Shown here one piece after another: positions 8,536-16,631 of a stretch of DNA of 17,438 nt. Positions within the stretch are counted from its first letter, which is position 1, and each line of letters opens with the position of its first letter. Made by a program: the position numbers and the translations under genes. The stretch lies in assembly GCA_003833135.1 (NCBI GenBank), contig QZLH01000034.1:211922-229359 (forward strand). Direction: 5' to 3'. The DNA is from Oehlia diaphana. Its lineage: Eukaryota > Glomeromycota > Glomeromycetes > Glomerales > Glomeraceae. The notes beneath the pieces were generated by a model, which was not told the DNA's origin, did not search any database, and saw nothing but the letters and a program-made list of their open reading frames with translations.

Positions 8536-8799
8536 TTATTCATCAACCATCCACGTAATTACGAGACTATGATATAAAACAGCTCTCCGAATGTGTTCTT
8601 TAGTTATTTCCTTTAGTGTTCTACATTTCCGCAGGATGTCCTTCATGTGCTTTGCACCAGCTTGAGGTGCCAGGCATTTTAGTGAAATATTTGAGATTAT
8701 TATTTCCCAGAACACATAGAAATCTATTTTTGTAACCCATTCTTCGGATGCATCAAAGGATCGTGATAATGGAGCATTATGATTCGCTTCCTGAAACAA
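8536..8799 (-). CDS. probable 3' exon of the second primase-like gene (partial)
   Basis: This 87-codon frame has coding-like composition: an acidic start, an aromatic stretch around FYVFWEIIISNISL (about residues 27-40), then a Lys/Arg-rich amphipathic helix and a hydrophobic end. A good acceptor (GTTTCAG) precedes its second codon. It ends 123 bases before the G-rich box, close to the 139-base spacing in copy 1, and its last 30 residues weakly resemble the C-terminus of copy 1. I infer that it is a last exon or frameshifted tail of the gene at 8887..10866. No single donor could be fixed, and it could also be an unrelated short ORF. Confidence 0.35.
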   Translation of the reverse strand: MFQEANHNAPLSRSFDASEEWVTKIDFYVFWEIIISNISLKCLAPQAGAKHMKDILRKCRTLKEITKEHIRRAVLYHSLVITWMVDE

Positions 8800-8886
8800 A
8801 CTCTTGATTCGAGAATGGAACAGACGATAATATTTTGAGACTATAGCTGTTTTACAACCACTTCAAAACCAATTAATATATTTCCT

Positions 8887-10866
8887 TTAGGAACTACTTC
8901 TTCTAGCAGAAGAGTGATTCATAGTTGAAGAACAAAATCTTATACAATGCGGAAGCGGAATATTCAGACATTTCGAACGGGTACATCTACTATACTTAAT
9001 CTGAAAATTAGTGGAAATGTTGTTAGTAACAGAACGTCCCCAACTACTACTCTTGTCCTTTGAATAAAACAGTGATAGATTCTCTGGCTTACGGTTTTTT
9101 TCGTTATTAACGCATATTGTATGTTGGAGTATTGTATGCCTGAAAGTTATCCGTTTATTGATGATGCAAAAATCACCTTGATATTTTTCGAGTGTTGGTT
9201 GAAAGAAATCGGAAAAATATCGAAGAGATGTAGTGTTTTGAAATTGTTGATGACTAGAACTGCCATCCTTAACAAAATTTTCAATTCGTCTTATTTGCTC
9301 TGCTATAACTAAAGTACATAATAGAAATTTTATCAACGGGTAGATGTTATGATCTTGTAGATGAACCACATGTCCTGAAGGAATATCCTTTATGTATTCT
9401 TTTCCCATAGTCGGTGTCTTGATATGTACAACTGAAAACTCTTCGTTATTAACTTCTGTTCTTAACTGAGTCGCCATATCATATATAATATCCTGTGAAC
9501 ATGTGTTAGGTAGATCAACGGAATTAATACTGTCACACATATTCTGGAGGGCATTGCTTTGCACCTTTGGTAGTCCCTTTAGGACTAGTGTATCTGTACT
9601 GTTTTGAATTGTTATTGATGGGCTATGTTCAACAAATTGCGATTGTGCATAAATAATGTCAGAAATAGCACAGCACATGTCCCAAATAGATACGCAGTAT
9701 CCCTTGGATATCATTGTGTCACACTCAACAAGTTGTGTTTCGGTGTTGTATAAGTTAACCGGAGTAATATTCGCTTCCATCCCGTGAACATTATCGTTAA
9801 CTGATGTATCAGTTTTGTCGGAAATTGGCATGTCGTGTCCAATACTTTGTGTTTCAATAATAGATGAGATAACATCTTCTTCAGTTTCGGGAATGCTATC
9901 CTCATTAAAGTTGTCCCCATCAATCTCATTTGTAACAGTGTTTTCGTGGTTGTCCTTTTCTAAAGAGTCAACAATCTCCGGAATATTTTCATCAATCGCA
10001 TCCTTAGAATAGATGAAGCTAACAGAGCAATCATTACCATTCGCAACAGAGTCGCTGTGGGTAAATTGGTGGGGAAGGACATGTTGTTGCGTAACAGCGA
10101 GTTGTGGATCATCAACCTCATCAGCTTGGATAGGTTCATTTGTTTTTTCGGAAATGTTATTACAATAGTTATTACAATAGTTCTCACTAGTTGTTTGTGA
10201 AACGCTATCAATCTTTAAGTCCGAAAAATGGTTAACAAAGAGTCCATTCCGGGGAATATCAGTAGCAGTCCCTAAGTAACGGCTATATGATGAAATTTTT
10301 TTGTTTCTAGCGTCATCTGGAAATGTAGAGTCAAGGATACGAATATACTGAATTGGAGGGCTACAAGGGAGAAACAAGTACTGTTGAATCTTTTTTGGTA
10401 CACGTAAGGCCACGTTATCAAGAAAAATAGATGCTTCTTGGTATCCAGAAAAAGAAAATGAAGGAGCTAGTATATGAAAAGAGTAAATCCAGAATCCGTA
10501 AGAAGAAAGACCACATTCATCCATAACTACCAAGTCCTTTGGTGAAATAGAGACGTTTTTAGTGTTGTGATAACTAGTATGAAAAACATCTATCATGCCA
10601 GTAATAACGGTCTCAATAGTACCGACTATCTTTTTCTTAGGCATTTTAGAACGAGAAGAAATCCCTACGTGTACCATGAGAGCCTGGGGCGTATCCTCAA
10701 ACACTACTTCAGAAAAATACCGTAAGTGTGGAGGGGTATTATCACTAAAATCCCAGAACTCATCAAAAGAATCAAATACCCTATAGCCATCGGCAGTATG
10801 ATCCTGAATAACTAGTTTGGTAGACAAATCATCAGCTAAATCTGTTTCGTACTTATTATAATCCAT
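8887..10866 (-). CDS. AEP primase-like protein with lost active site, copy 2 (659 aa)
   Basis: Residues 14-218 carry the primase-like domain: LSTKLVIQDHTADGYRVF, HLRYFSEVV, PQ followed by HVG (66-68) where the family's acidic D-x-D is expected, the DLVVMDECG block (111-119), YSFH (128-131) matching the S-x-H region of these primases, RILDST (176-181) and SYSRYLGTATDIP (193-205). Residues about 220-500 form an acidic, Ser/Thr/Asn-rich linker with three degenerate repeats (ETQSIGHDMPIS 338-349, ETQLVECDTMIS 376-387, QSQFVEHSPSIT 408-419). A hydrophobic segment at about 509-522 lies at the same relative place as in copy 1. The tail may include an unspliced intron (GTAAGC near 9092, TTACTAAC and TTTTCAG near 9000). 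The 659-codon frame in AT-rich DNA suggests selection. Catalysis is unlikely. Confidence 0.65.
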   Translation of the reverse strand: MDYNKYETDLADDLSTKLVIQDHTADGYRVFDSFDEFWDFSDNTPPHLRYFSEVVFEDTPQALMVHVGISSRSKMPKKKIVGTIETVITGMIDVFHTSYHNTKNVSISPKDLVVMDECGLSSYGFWIYSFHILAPSFSFSGYQEASIFLDNVALRVPKKIQQYLFLPCSPPIQYIRILDSTFPDDARNKKISSYSRYLGTATDIPRNGLFVNHFSDLKIDSVSQTTSENYCNNYCNNISEKTNEPIQADEVDDPQLAVTQQHVLPHQFTHSDSVANGNDCSVSFIYSKDAIDENIPEIVDSLEKDNHENTVTNEIDGDNFNEDSIPETEEDVISSIIETQSIGHDMPISDKTDTSVNDNVHGMEANITPVNLYNTETQLVECDTMISKGYCVSIWDMCCAISDIIYAQSQFVEHSPSITIQNSTDTLVLKGLPKVQSNALQNMCDSINSVDLPNTCSQDIIYDMATQLRTEVNNEEFSVVHIKTPTMGKEYIKDIPSGHVVHLQDHNIYPLIKFLLCTLVIAEQIRRIENFVKDGSSSHQQFQNTTSLRYFSDFFQPTLEKYQGDFCIINKRITFRHTILQHTICVNNEKNRKPENLSLFYSKDKSSSWGRSVTNNISTNFQIKYSRCTRSKCLNIPLPHCIRFCSSTMNHSSARRSSS

Positions 10867-11638
10867 TTTTATAAAATATGAATTAGTTCAAATAGTATAA
10901 TGAGGTAGCCAAAAAAGAGACAAATGTCTAATAGTACCAAAACGAGGTATCTGAAAGGAGACAAATATCTAATTAGAATTTCAGAATAATGGATGGTAAT
11001 GAGGCGGCAAGTAATCGGTATCTCATTGAGTGATTGCGTCCAAATATGACTGTGGGTTCATTAACAAAACGTCTGGAGGGGATAGAGAAAATATGTCTTT
11101 CTACTGTTAAAAGGATAGTAGGACAATATAAGTAGCGACACAACAACATTTCTAAAGGAATGACTTCTGCAACGAAAGTCGATGAGTAAATAAACTTACT
11201 ATATTAGTATGCTCTCTATGGTCAATCAATAAAAAACCATACGTCCGAATTAATATTTGATCACTGTTTTCTTCTATTATCATCAGTCATGCATACCGGT
11301 TTCGACTACTGAAAAAATATTTGAAAGTGCCAAAAACATATTCTATCATATACTTCGTAGCTTCGCTATATTGCACACCTACTCTTTTCGATTACCAAAT
11401 TACTATATCATCTACCTTTATGTGCCCTAATCTCTGCGTCAGAATTAATAATTGTCCATTTCTAACTCGTAATACTATATAGAGGTAGATGTATTAATCA
11501 GTATTTGTTAACATTGTAGTGACATGTGAATTTGTATTACATCATCGTGTTACATCATAATTGGTCGATTACCATACCAAAGATAATATTTTTTCATCAT
11601 CACGATAATGTTATCTGATACTTCCTTTATCTTTAGCG
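10867..11638. other. intergenic repeat-bearing region
   Basis: No gene seen. It begins with the AT-rich flank shared with the other paralogue. Two TCGATTACTAAA-type boxes (11300..11314 as TTTCGACTACTGAAA, 11385..11399 as TTTTCGATTACCAAA) bracket a truncated hairpin (11351..11370). A block at 11445..11475 (GCGTCAGAATTAATAATTGTCCATTTCTAACTC) recurs in pieces at 13788..13812 and 13931..13950. Confidence 0.5.
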
Positions 11639-13325
11639 ATGTCAAGAAAGAAAACAGCTTTGTCTATACTGTAAGTGATAAAAAAATATAAAAAAATGAA
11701 TGCAAAAAATAAAAGAAATCAAAATAATTTATTGCGAGTTATTAGAAAATACGAATAATATAGTTTCACAACGATCATATTGCAGCAGTTGACATGATGT
11801 TTGACTAATCCCTTCCTGAGTGTTTCAGATCATACCAGAATAATGCTATTAATAAAGATAATAAAGATTCAACTGAAGGACATACGACAATCAAATATCT
11901 CCTTTCTGAGGAGATCAAGAAAATTCCGGGATGGAGTCCAAATAAATATCCTGGGAAAATTCTAAATAAAAATGTATATGCATATGTAAAAAGGCGCCAC
12001 AAATACATAGTCAACACAAATTTTTTGGAAAAGGGCGAAGAAATAGCTGCGAAGAAAACCATTAGAGAGTATCTCTATCAATATCTAAAGACCAGTGATT
12101 CAAACTTCAAACCTACAACAGACAAAGCTGAAATGACGTATGTTTGCATTAGTAAAATTCCCAAATTATTAATCTTGTAAATGATTTGTCTATTATTTTC
12201 TGGCAGGGCTGACGAACTAAGTGAAGAACTTGGTGCACTTTTAGCGATTGCCGACAGTGAAGTTGACAATTCAATACTTTCTAATTTTACAAAAGCCAGA
12301 AACGATCCAAACATTATTGGTATGTTATGGCTAATTTAAGCATTACATATTATAAAAAAATTCATTAAAAATAATATAAAATGTTAATAGCACCAATAGT
12401 TGGTAATCGTAAGGTCTCTCCCGTTTGTGATGATAATACTTTTATAAAAATGGCTAAAGTGGGACGAGACCTTCGTAAAGAATTTGGAAAAAAGGTTCCA
12501 TTGTCCGTTACATACCCTGGAATAGTCGATGGAAAAGAATACATTATCGCTTCGGTAAATTTGACAGAAGGGATGCCAGTTCATAACATTCCAGCAGAGT
12601 ATAAGGGTTTTCCTTTGTTAGTCGATTACGGGGCTTTTAAACCATCATGCGATAACCGCCAATTTCAGAAGACTCTCAAGCCTGGAATCAGTATAGGTGA
12701 CGCCAAAATTGATAATGCTTGCACATTATGTGCATTATTTAGTGCAAAAAATCAAGAATATCTTCTTACTGTAAAACACTGAGTCGGTGATGTGGATGGC
12801 TCAGTAATTCAGCCAGGAAAGGTAGATAATGTATGTAGTTAATAGAAATTACGAATCGTGATACCACTAAGCCAACCTTATTACTTTTCAGGGCACTCCT
12901 GATGATCATTGTGCTCGTGTTAAGTCCGCAGACTTGAGCATTGATGATTCAGGAATGCTTGTAGATTACGCCTTTTGTGAGATAGATGAGTATTGCAAAT
13001 TAATTTCTAACCAAGCGTGTGGGACTCAAGTGGTTATTAACGGTGTCCAGTCTACTTTGGATTGTGAAAGTGAAGATCAATTTATATATGTCTATAAGGT
13101 CGGCAGAGAGACGGGATGTACCAAAGGACGAATACTCCCTGTTTTAGAATCTGTGATCATAACTAAATTATTTGAAGACAAAAGTGCTAATGGTTTGTTG
13201 GTTTATGGGGAATTTACGAGGCTACTCATGAAAAAAATAGTAATCTATCTATTGTCATCCCTATTGACACTATCTTGGAAAATGTTTACGTAAAGGAACA
13301 ACTGGAATTTAAGCTTATTAAATAA
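11639..13325 (+). pseudogene. trypsin-like peptidase pseudogene, five exons
   Basis: Exons 11639..11670, 11829..12137, 12207..12319, 12391..12830 and 12892..13325 join in phase through GTAAGT, GTATGT, GTATGT and GTATGT donors. The first about 150 residues are charged and helical. The C-terminal half looks like a chymotrypsin-fold peptidase: LLTVKH (His near residue 281) as the His-loop strand, LVDYAFCEI with the likely catalytic Asp at 12964..12966, VYKVGRETGCTKG (about 13091..13129), and FVGLWGIYEATHE and IVIPIDTIL in the last strands. There are three lesions: TGA at 12780..12782 directly after the catalytic His, where a Cys is usual; a frameshift near 13192, after which the terminal strands continue in another frame; and no GDSG-type serine motif between the TKG segment and the GLWG strand, implying a deletion. 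Not expected to be active. Confidence 0.7.
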
Positions 13326-14189
13326 TGATGTTAGAGGATTTATTCATAATAACCAACGTTATAGGTGAGAGTCGGATGTTTTACTTTGACATGGTAATGT
13401 ATAGTATAGAAACTAAATGTTTATCCCAATCTGATAATAGTCATTATAATTACATCCACCGGAAGATTATCGTTAAATTATGTATCAACAAACCGAAGTA
13501 CTTGTGATTTTTTATAAGAAATGATCAATATTAATTGGGTAGCATCAAAGGATAATAATTTGCTGTTTGCATTCTAAATAATTTTGTTCACTACAAAAGT
13601 AATAAATAGTATATGTAATAATAGATAATTAATGTAATAAATTTGTACAATAATGCTTTTATTGCGATCAAAGAAACTTTAAGAAACTATTATTTTTTAT
13701 ACAATTTTTCATTTTGCGATATGTTTCTTGTGAATCTGTGATCAAGTGTCATTTCACTTCATGTGTCCCGTCACTCCCGTGGGTTCTGCATCAGAAATAA
13801 TATTTGTCCACTTTAACCTCTTTAATCGAACACTGCATGTCCACTATTTTCTTTTTGATCAAACACGCCTGTCCTTCCTTTTCGACTACTAAATAACTAT
13901 ATCTGTTATCGAACCACTATTTGTATTAACAAGTGCCTATTTCTAACTCACAATTTACTTCGTAGGCGGAGCCTATTAGCATTCCATCTCTCGGTTATTG
14001 TGAATAATGGTTGAAACAAGTGTCAATAAAGAATGGACACATGAATAAGTGACGGCATTCCCTTGAAATATTTTTTATTGTTGCTTCTTCGGAGGGGTAT
14101 GTTGCCTAACAACTAGTTGTTCCAAAATAGTTCAGGAAAATAATTTGTCAAACAATAACGAGAGCAAGTTATAACAAAAATACTACGAA
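13326..14189. other. intergenic region with a composite repeat
   Basis: No gene supported. Bases 13700-13980 contain, in order, GTGGGTTCTGCATCAGAAATAATATTTGTCCA pieces, a TGTCC, the box TTTCGACTACTAAATAACTAT (13879..13899), a CCTATTTCTAACTC piece and a GTAGGC-GGA-GCCTA hairpin (13957..13975). This is the most complete view of the longer repeat that the boxes belong to. A short frame at 13325..13507 has no features. Confidence 0.5.
13879..13975 (+). repeat. composite repeat: TTCGACTACTAAAT box plus hairpin
   Basis: The box at 13879..13894 is followed 63 bases later by ACTTCGTAGGC-GGA-GCCTA. The same box-hairpin association occurs at 11300-11399 and 17078-17159, which suggests that hairpins inserted preferentially into, or travelled with, this repeat. 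Confidence 0.5.
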
Positions 14190-14291
14190 ATGGCAGAACA
14201 TAGAACTTTTGCTTCTTCTACAAATAATGATCATAAACCTAAACAAGTCTTTGCTTCTTATCGCCCCTTGGGTTTAATAACTATTTTATAG
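14190..14291 (+). pseudogene. fragment resembling the N-terminus of Utp21/WDR36
   Basis: A 33-codon ATG frame rich in Ser/Thr/Asn/Lys that ends KQVFASYRPLGLIT, then three codons and a stop. Utp21 (WDR36), a WD-repeat component of the small-subunit processome, typically begins with a polar tail followed by a phrase of the form F-A-P-F/Y-R-A-L-G-L-V/I-x-N just before the first propeller blade. Here the similarity stops at that point and no WD repeats follow. I read it as a captured or residual 5' fragment of that gene. The match is short and from memory, so chance remains possible. Confidence 0.35.
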
Positions 14292-14795
14292 AGACTGATT
14301 GAAGTGAAATATAAAAGAGAATTTTAGGTGCGTTAAAATATTGTAAGAACAACTCTCCCTACATATTTATTGGTTTAATTTCACGTGATGATCTCTTAAT
14401 TAGCCAATTAAATTTTTACAAAATCGTTCACAAACTTTATTACACTTGATATATTCGGCAAGGCATTAGTGAAATCCTGTAACAAAAATTACCCTAATAA
14501 TATGGATCACAAGATTATATTTTTATTGGTAGGTCTGCACATCGTGTACAACGAGACCGTGACCCGAGGGTCACAGTTGAGTTACATTCTTTTTGTGACA
14601 ACGAATCAGATACTCATCGTCCTCATCGTTAAATGTGTAACTCAAAGGTATACTTTCTTGTGGCAATTAAGATCACAGTGACAAAATAGCGAATAGTGTG
14701 AAAATAATTTGATTTAGATGCATTACAGAAACTTGTATAGCTATGTACTATATATATTTTATGCATGTATGGTAAATGTATACTGTCATGTATCA
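14292..14795. other. intergenic region with a palindrome
   Basis: No gene supported. It contains the second GTGACCC palindrome and a 70-codon frame (14469..14681) that runs across it and shows no recognisable domain. Confidence 0.45.
14559..14574. repeat. palindrome GTGACCC-GA-GGGTCAC
   Basis: Same arms as 3434..3449 with the centre changed from AC to GA. The left flank ACGAGACC resembles ACGACACT of the other copy. Confidence 0.65.
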
Positions 14796-15137
14796 TCAAT
14801 TTATACGATCCATTAAGCATTTTGAGACCCAGTCAGAGAATAATATTCCAAGACCGAGAAAGGTTAAACTTGAGATCATTTCATATTTTCCGACCTTTAT
14901 TAATAAAACTGTAATCAAGAGAAAACAACCTCCTGGTGCTGTCGTATAACTTGCAAAACGAAAAAATTTATTATTAATACCCAAATTCCAATACAAATCC
15001 AGAATAGTAGAAGTATATTGTGAGAAATAGATGATGCAATATGAAATTGCTTGATATATTTCATTCTTGGATTTTACGTTACTCACGAATATACCAATAA
15101 CAATGGCGAAGACGATTAAATTTCCAAGTAGTTTCAT
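14796..15137 (-). CDS. small multi-pass membrane protein, 113 aa
   Basis: Single-exon frame. It begins with a hydrophobic helix (about 3-19, signal-anchor like), followed by a second hydrophobic stretch (about 27-47), a polar loop with Asn/Lys/Arg, a segment at about 69-82 with a PGG turn before it, and a fourth at about 88-104. It ends in a charged tail CLMDRIN. The pattern fits a four-helix membrane protein of an internal membrane or the plasma membrane. I do not recognise the family. The next minus-strand gene upstream ends 120 bases before this start, so the two are arranged head to tail with a short AT-rich gap that must contain both the terminator and any promoter. The ATG follows an AT-rich leader and no alternative upstream ATG is in frame. 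Real gene likely; role unknown. Confidence 0.6.
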   Translation of the reverse strand: MKLLGNLIVFAIVIGIFVSNVKSKNEIYQAISYCIIYFSQYTSTILDLYWNLGINNKFFRFASYTTAPGGCFLLITVLLIKVGKYEMISSLTFLGLGILFSDWVSKCLMDRIN

Positions 15138-15257
15138 GACAATACTCTATTAAATAAGATGGAAAAAATTGAGAATACGTAAAATCTATAGGTTATTTAA
15201 GTGAAAAATTTCTGCGATGAATATAAACAAAAGCAAATTATAGAAAAACAAAACAAA

Positions 15258-15587
15258 TCATACTCCTTTTCTACGAGCTTTAAAATCTGCTTCTTGGATC
15301 GATTTTAGATAAGCTACTTTGTCTTCATTTTTACTAAGATTATTGTAAAACGCAAGCGACAATGCGCCCAAATTATCATGAGTCCTTTGTAAATCATCTG
15401 ACAAATCTGGTCCAGTTGAATCATCAGCCAACTTTGGTCCAGTTGGAGCAGGTGTTGTTGCAGAACTTTTTACATTTTTATTTGCATTAGTTGCAGAACC
15501 TTCCTCTAATTGTATGTCTGAAATGACAGAATATTGTTATTAGCAAATTAAATAAACTTTATACATTCCCTAGATCTTACCGTCCAT
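15258..15587 (-). CDS. small acidic-to-basic protein, 88 aa, two exons
   Basis: Exon 1 is only 7 nt of coding sequence (15581..15587, ATGGACG). It is followed by donor GTAAGAT, acceptor TCATTTCAG and exon 2 (15258..15517). The join gives 89 codons including TGA and creates a Gly/Asp-rich start, MDDIQLEEG. Residues about 10-45 are Ala/Thr/Pro/Ser-rich and probably disordered. Residues about 47-85 are predicted helical: LSDDLQRTHDNLGALSLAFY, then NEDKVAYLKSIQEADF and a basic end KARRKGV. No membrane segment or family is recognised. A similar L-S-x-x-L followed by L-G-A-L motif occurs in the N-terminal part of the peptidase pseudogene (exon 3), a possible but weak relationship. Function unknown. 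Confidence 0.65.
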
Positions 15588-15638
15588 ATTGTTTAATTAA
15601 AAATATTATATTAGAGTTAGCTTATAAATTTTTATGCT

Positions 15639-15681
15639 AAGCCAAGTTGAATAAACTTAATTTTGCTTAGCTAATTGGCTT
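15639..15681. repeat. inverted repeat AAGCCAA...TTGGCTT
   Basis: Seven-base arms separated by 29 bases. GCTAAG/CTTAGC arms are nested with them (15635..15640 and 15665..15670). It lies 50-95 bases upstream of the ATG of the 88-residue gene, so it could be regulatory or a chance AT-rich dyad. Confidence 0.35.
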
Positions 15682-15744
15682 GAAATATTAACGTTAAGGA
15701 AGTGAGAAGGAAGTGATTGATTTTTTAAATCAACAGAGAAATGC

Positions 15745-15760
15745 ACGTCATTATACGTCA
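15745..15760 (-). promoter_or_regulatory. two TGACGT sites in tandem
   Basis: On the minus strand TGACGT occurs twice with a 10-bp period (15755..15760 and 15745..15750), about 160 bases upstream of the 88-residue gene, and once more at 15892..15897. TGACGT is the half-site bound by ATF/CREB-type bZIP factors. The one-helical-turn spacing is suggestive, but use as a promoter element is inferred. Confidence 0.3.
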
Positions 15761-16522
15761 TATCATGTGATTGTAGTTTAAGATACTTGGAATACAATAG
15801 TCATGTGAAACCGATTAGCGAATAGGGGGCTTAGGGACTGTACGACGTGTTAATTTTTTTTCGTTATTTAACAAGATTGTCTGATAAAATCACGTCATAT
15901 TTTTCTGAAGAATCTATGGGTGGCAGATAATCTCCGGAAAATCTGAAGATAGTTCCATTGTTAATCACTTCAATCTGTATACTAAAAGAAATGTTAACGA
16001 GAAAATAAGATACACAAATAGCATGGGCTTTCGTATACAAGGAACAAGAATCAAGAATTGAGAATACAATCTCGAACGCTTTATTGTAATAACATTCTAT
16101 CCATAAATTCTCTGTTAATGTTTTTTTCGTAGTTATACAACAAATGAAAACGTATATACTATCTATATTACGATAACGCAGGTGGTCACACTATACACAT
16201 CTGATAAAAAATATTATAGATCATGTGATTATAATGTCTACGCAGAAATCTGGTTGGGCAGATTAGTCCTACCAATCTCAGGTATAATACAAGTTAGAGA
16301 TAAAGTATGTTATTGTCCTATTATAAACTAGAGAACCAATTATGTGATAATTCTTAGATCCCCAAAATTAGTTGGCAAAGTCTCATCGTCCCTTCTGTTA
16401 ATTTCATCTTGAAATACTTTTAGTATTTTTTCGTATGATATATCATGTTTTATCCTCCCGGCGGTAAACATCATTTTGTGTAACTTTCTCATGAAAAGAT
16501 ACGGATAAGCATGCTAGTGGAA

Positions 16523-16548
16523 CTACTTCTGCCTAGACTTCGCCCAAA
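16523..16548. repeat. hairpin-family remnant with in-frame stops
   Basis: CTACTTCTGCCTAGACTTCGCCC keeps the CTACTTC leader and the CTTCGCCC end of the family but its stem is degraded. It separates the two halves of the broken gene at 16340..16770. Confidence 0.5.
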
Positions 16549-16608
16549 ATTCCCTTCAGATATAATGTAGCATAGGAGAATATCTTCCACGTAAAAAATC
16601 TCTCATTT

Positions 16609-16631
16609 TGCTCTTCGAGCAGTCTCCGACT
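16609..16631. repeat. double-hairpin element within a former coding frame
   Basis: TGCTC-TTC-GAGCA overlaps AGTCTCCGACT, giving the same two-stem plan as 1891..1913 and 2201..2223 in reverse orientation. The second stem is shared while the first carries fully exchanged base pairs. On the minus strand it is read as codons within the broken gene. Confidence 0.7.

Larger units (their letters stand above)
15588..16339. other. upstream region of the 88-aa gene and intergenic DNA
   Basis: No gene supported. Near the gene are the inverted repeat AAGCCAA/TTGGCTT (15639..15645 and 15675..15681), a TTGATTT-TTT-AAATCAA hairpin (15717..15733) and TGACGT sites. The rest is AT-rich with no obvious structure. 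Confidence 0.45.

Noticed and set aside
9121..10786. Plus-strand ORFs within the second primase-like gene
   Set aside because: Antisense shadows of the conserved minus-strand frame.
12381..12782. Stand-alone gene starting MLIAPIVG
   Set aside because: The ATG lies within an intron ending TTAATAG at 12390. Splicing from the GTATGT donor at 12320 joins the upstream exons in phase, so this is exon 4 of a larger gene.
12780..12782. TGA read as selenocysteine in the peptidase
   Set aside because: The position is next to the catalytic His, where Cys is common, which makes recoding tempting. However, the same locus has a frameshift and lacks the serine motif, so simple decay explains it, and no selenocysteine insertion structure is visible.
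13325..13507. 60-codon ORF after the peptidase pseudogene
   Set aside because: No domain, no continuity with the peptidase, and composition typical of AT-rich chance frames.
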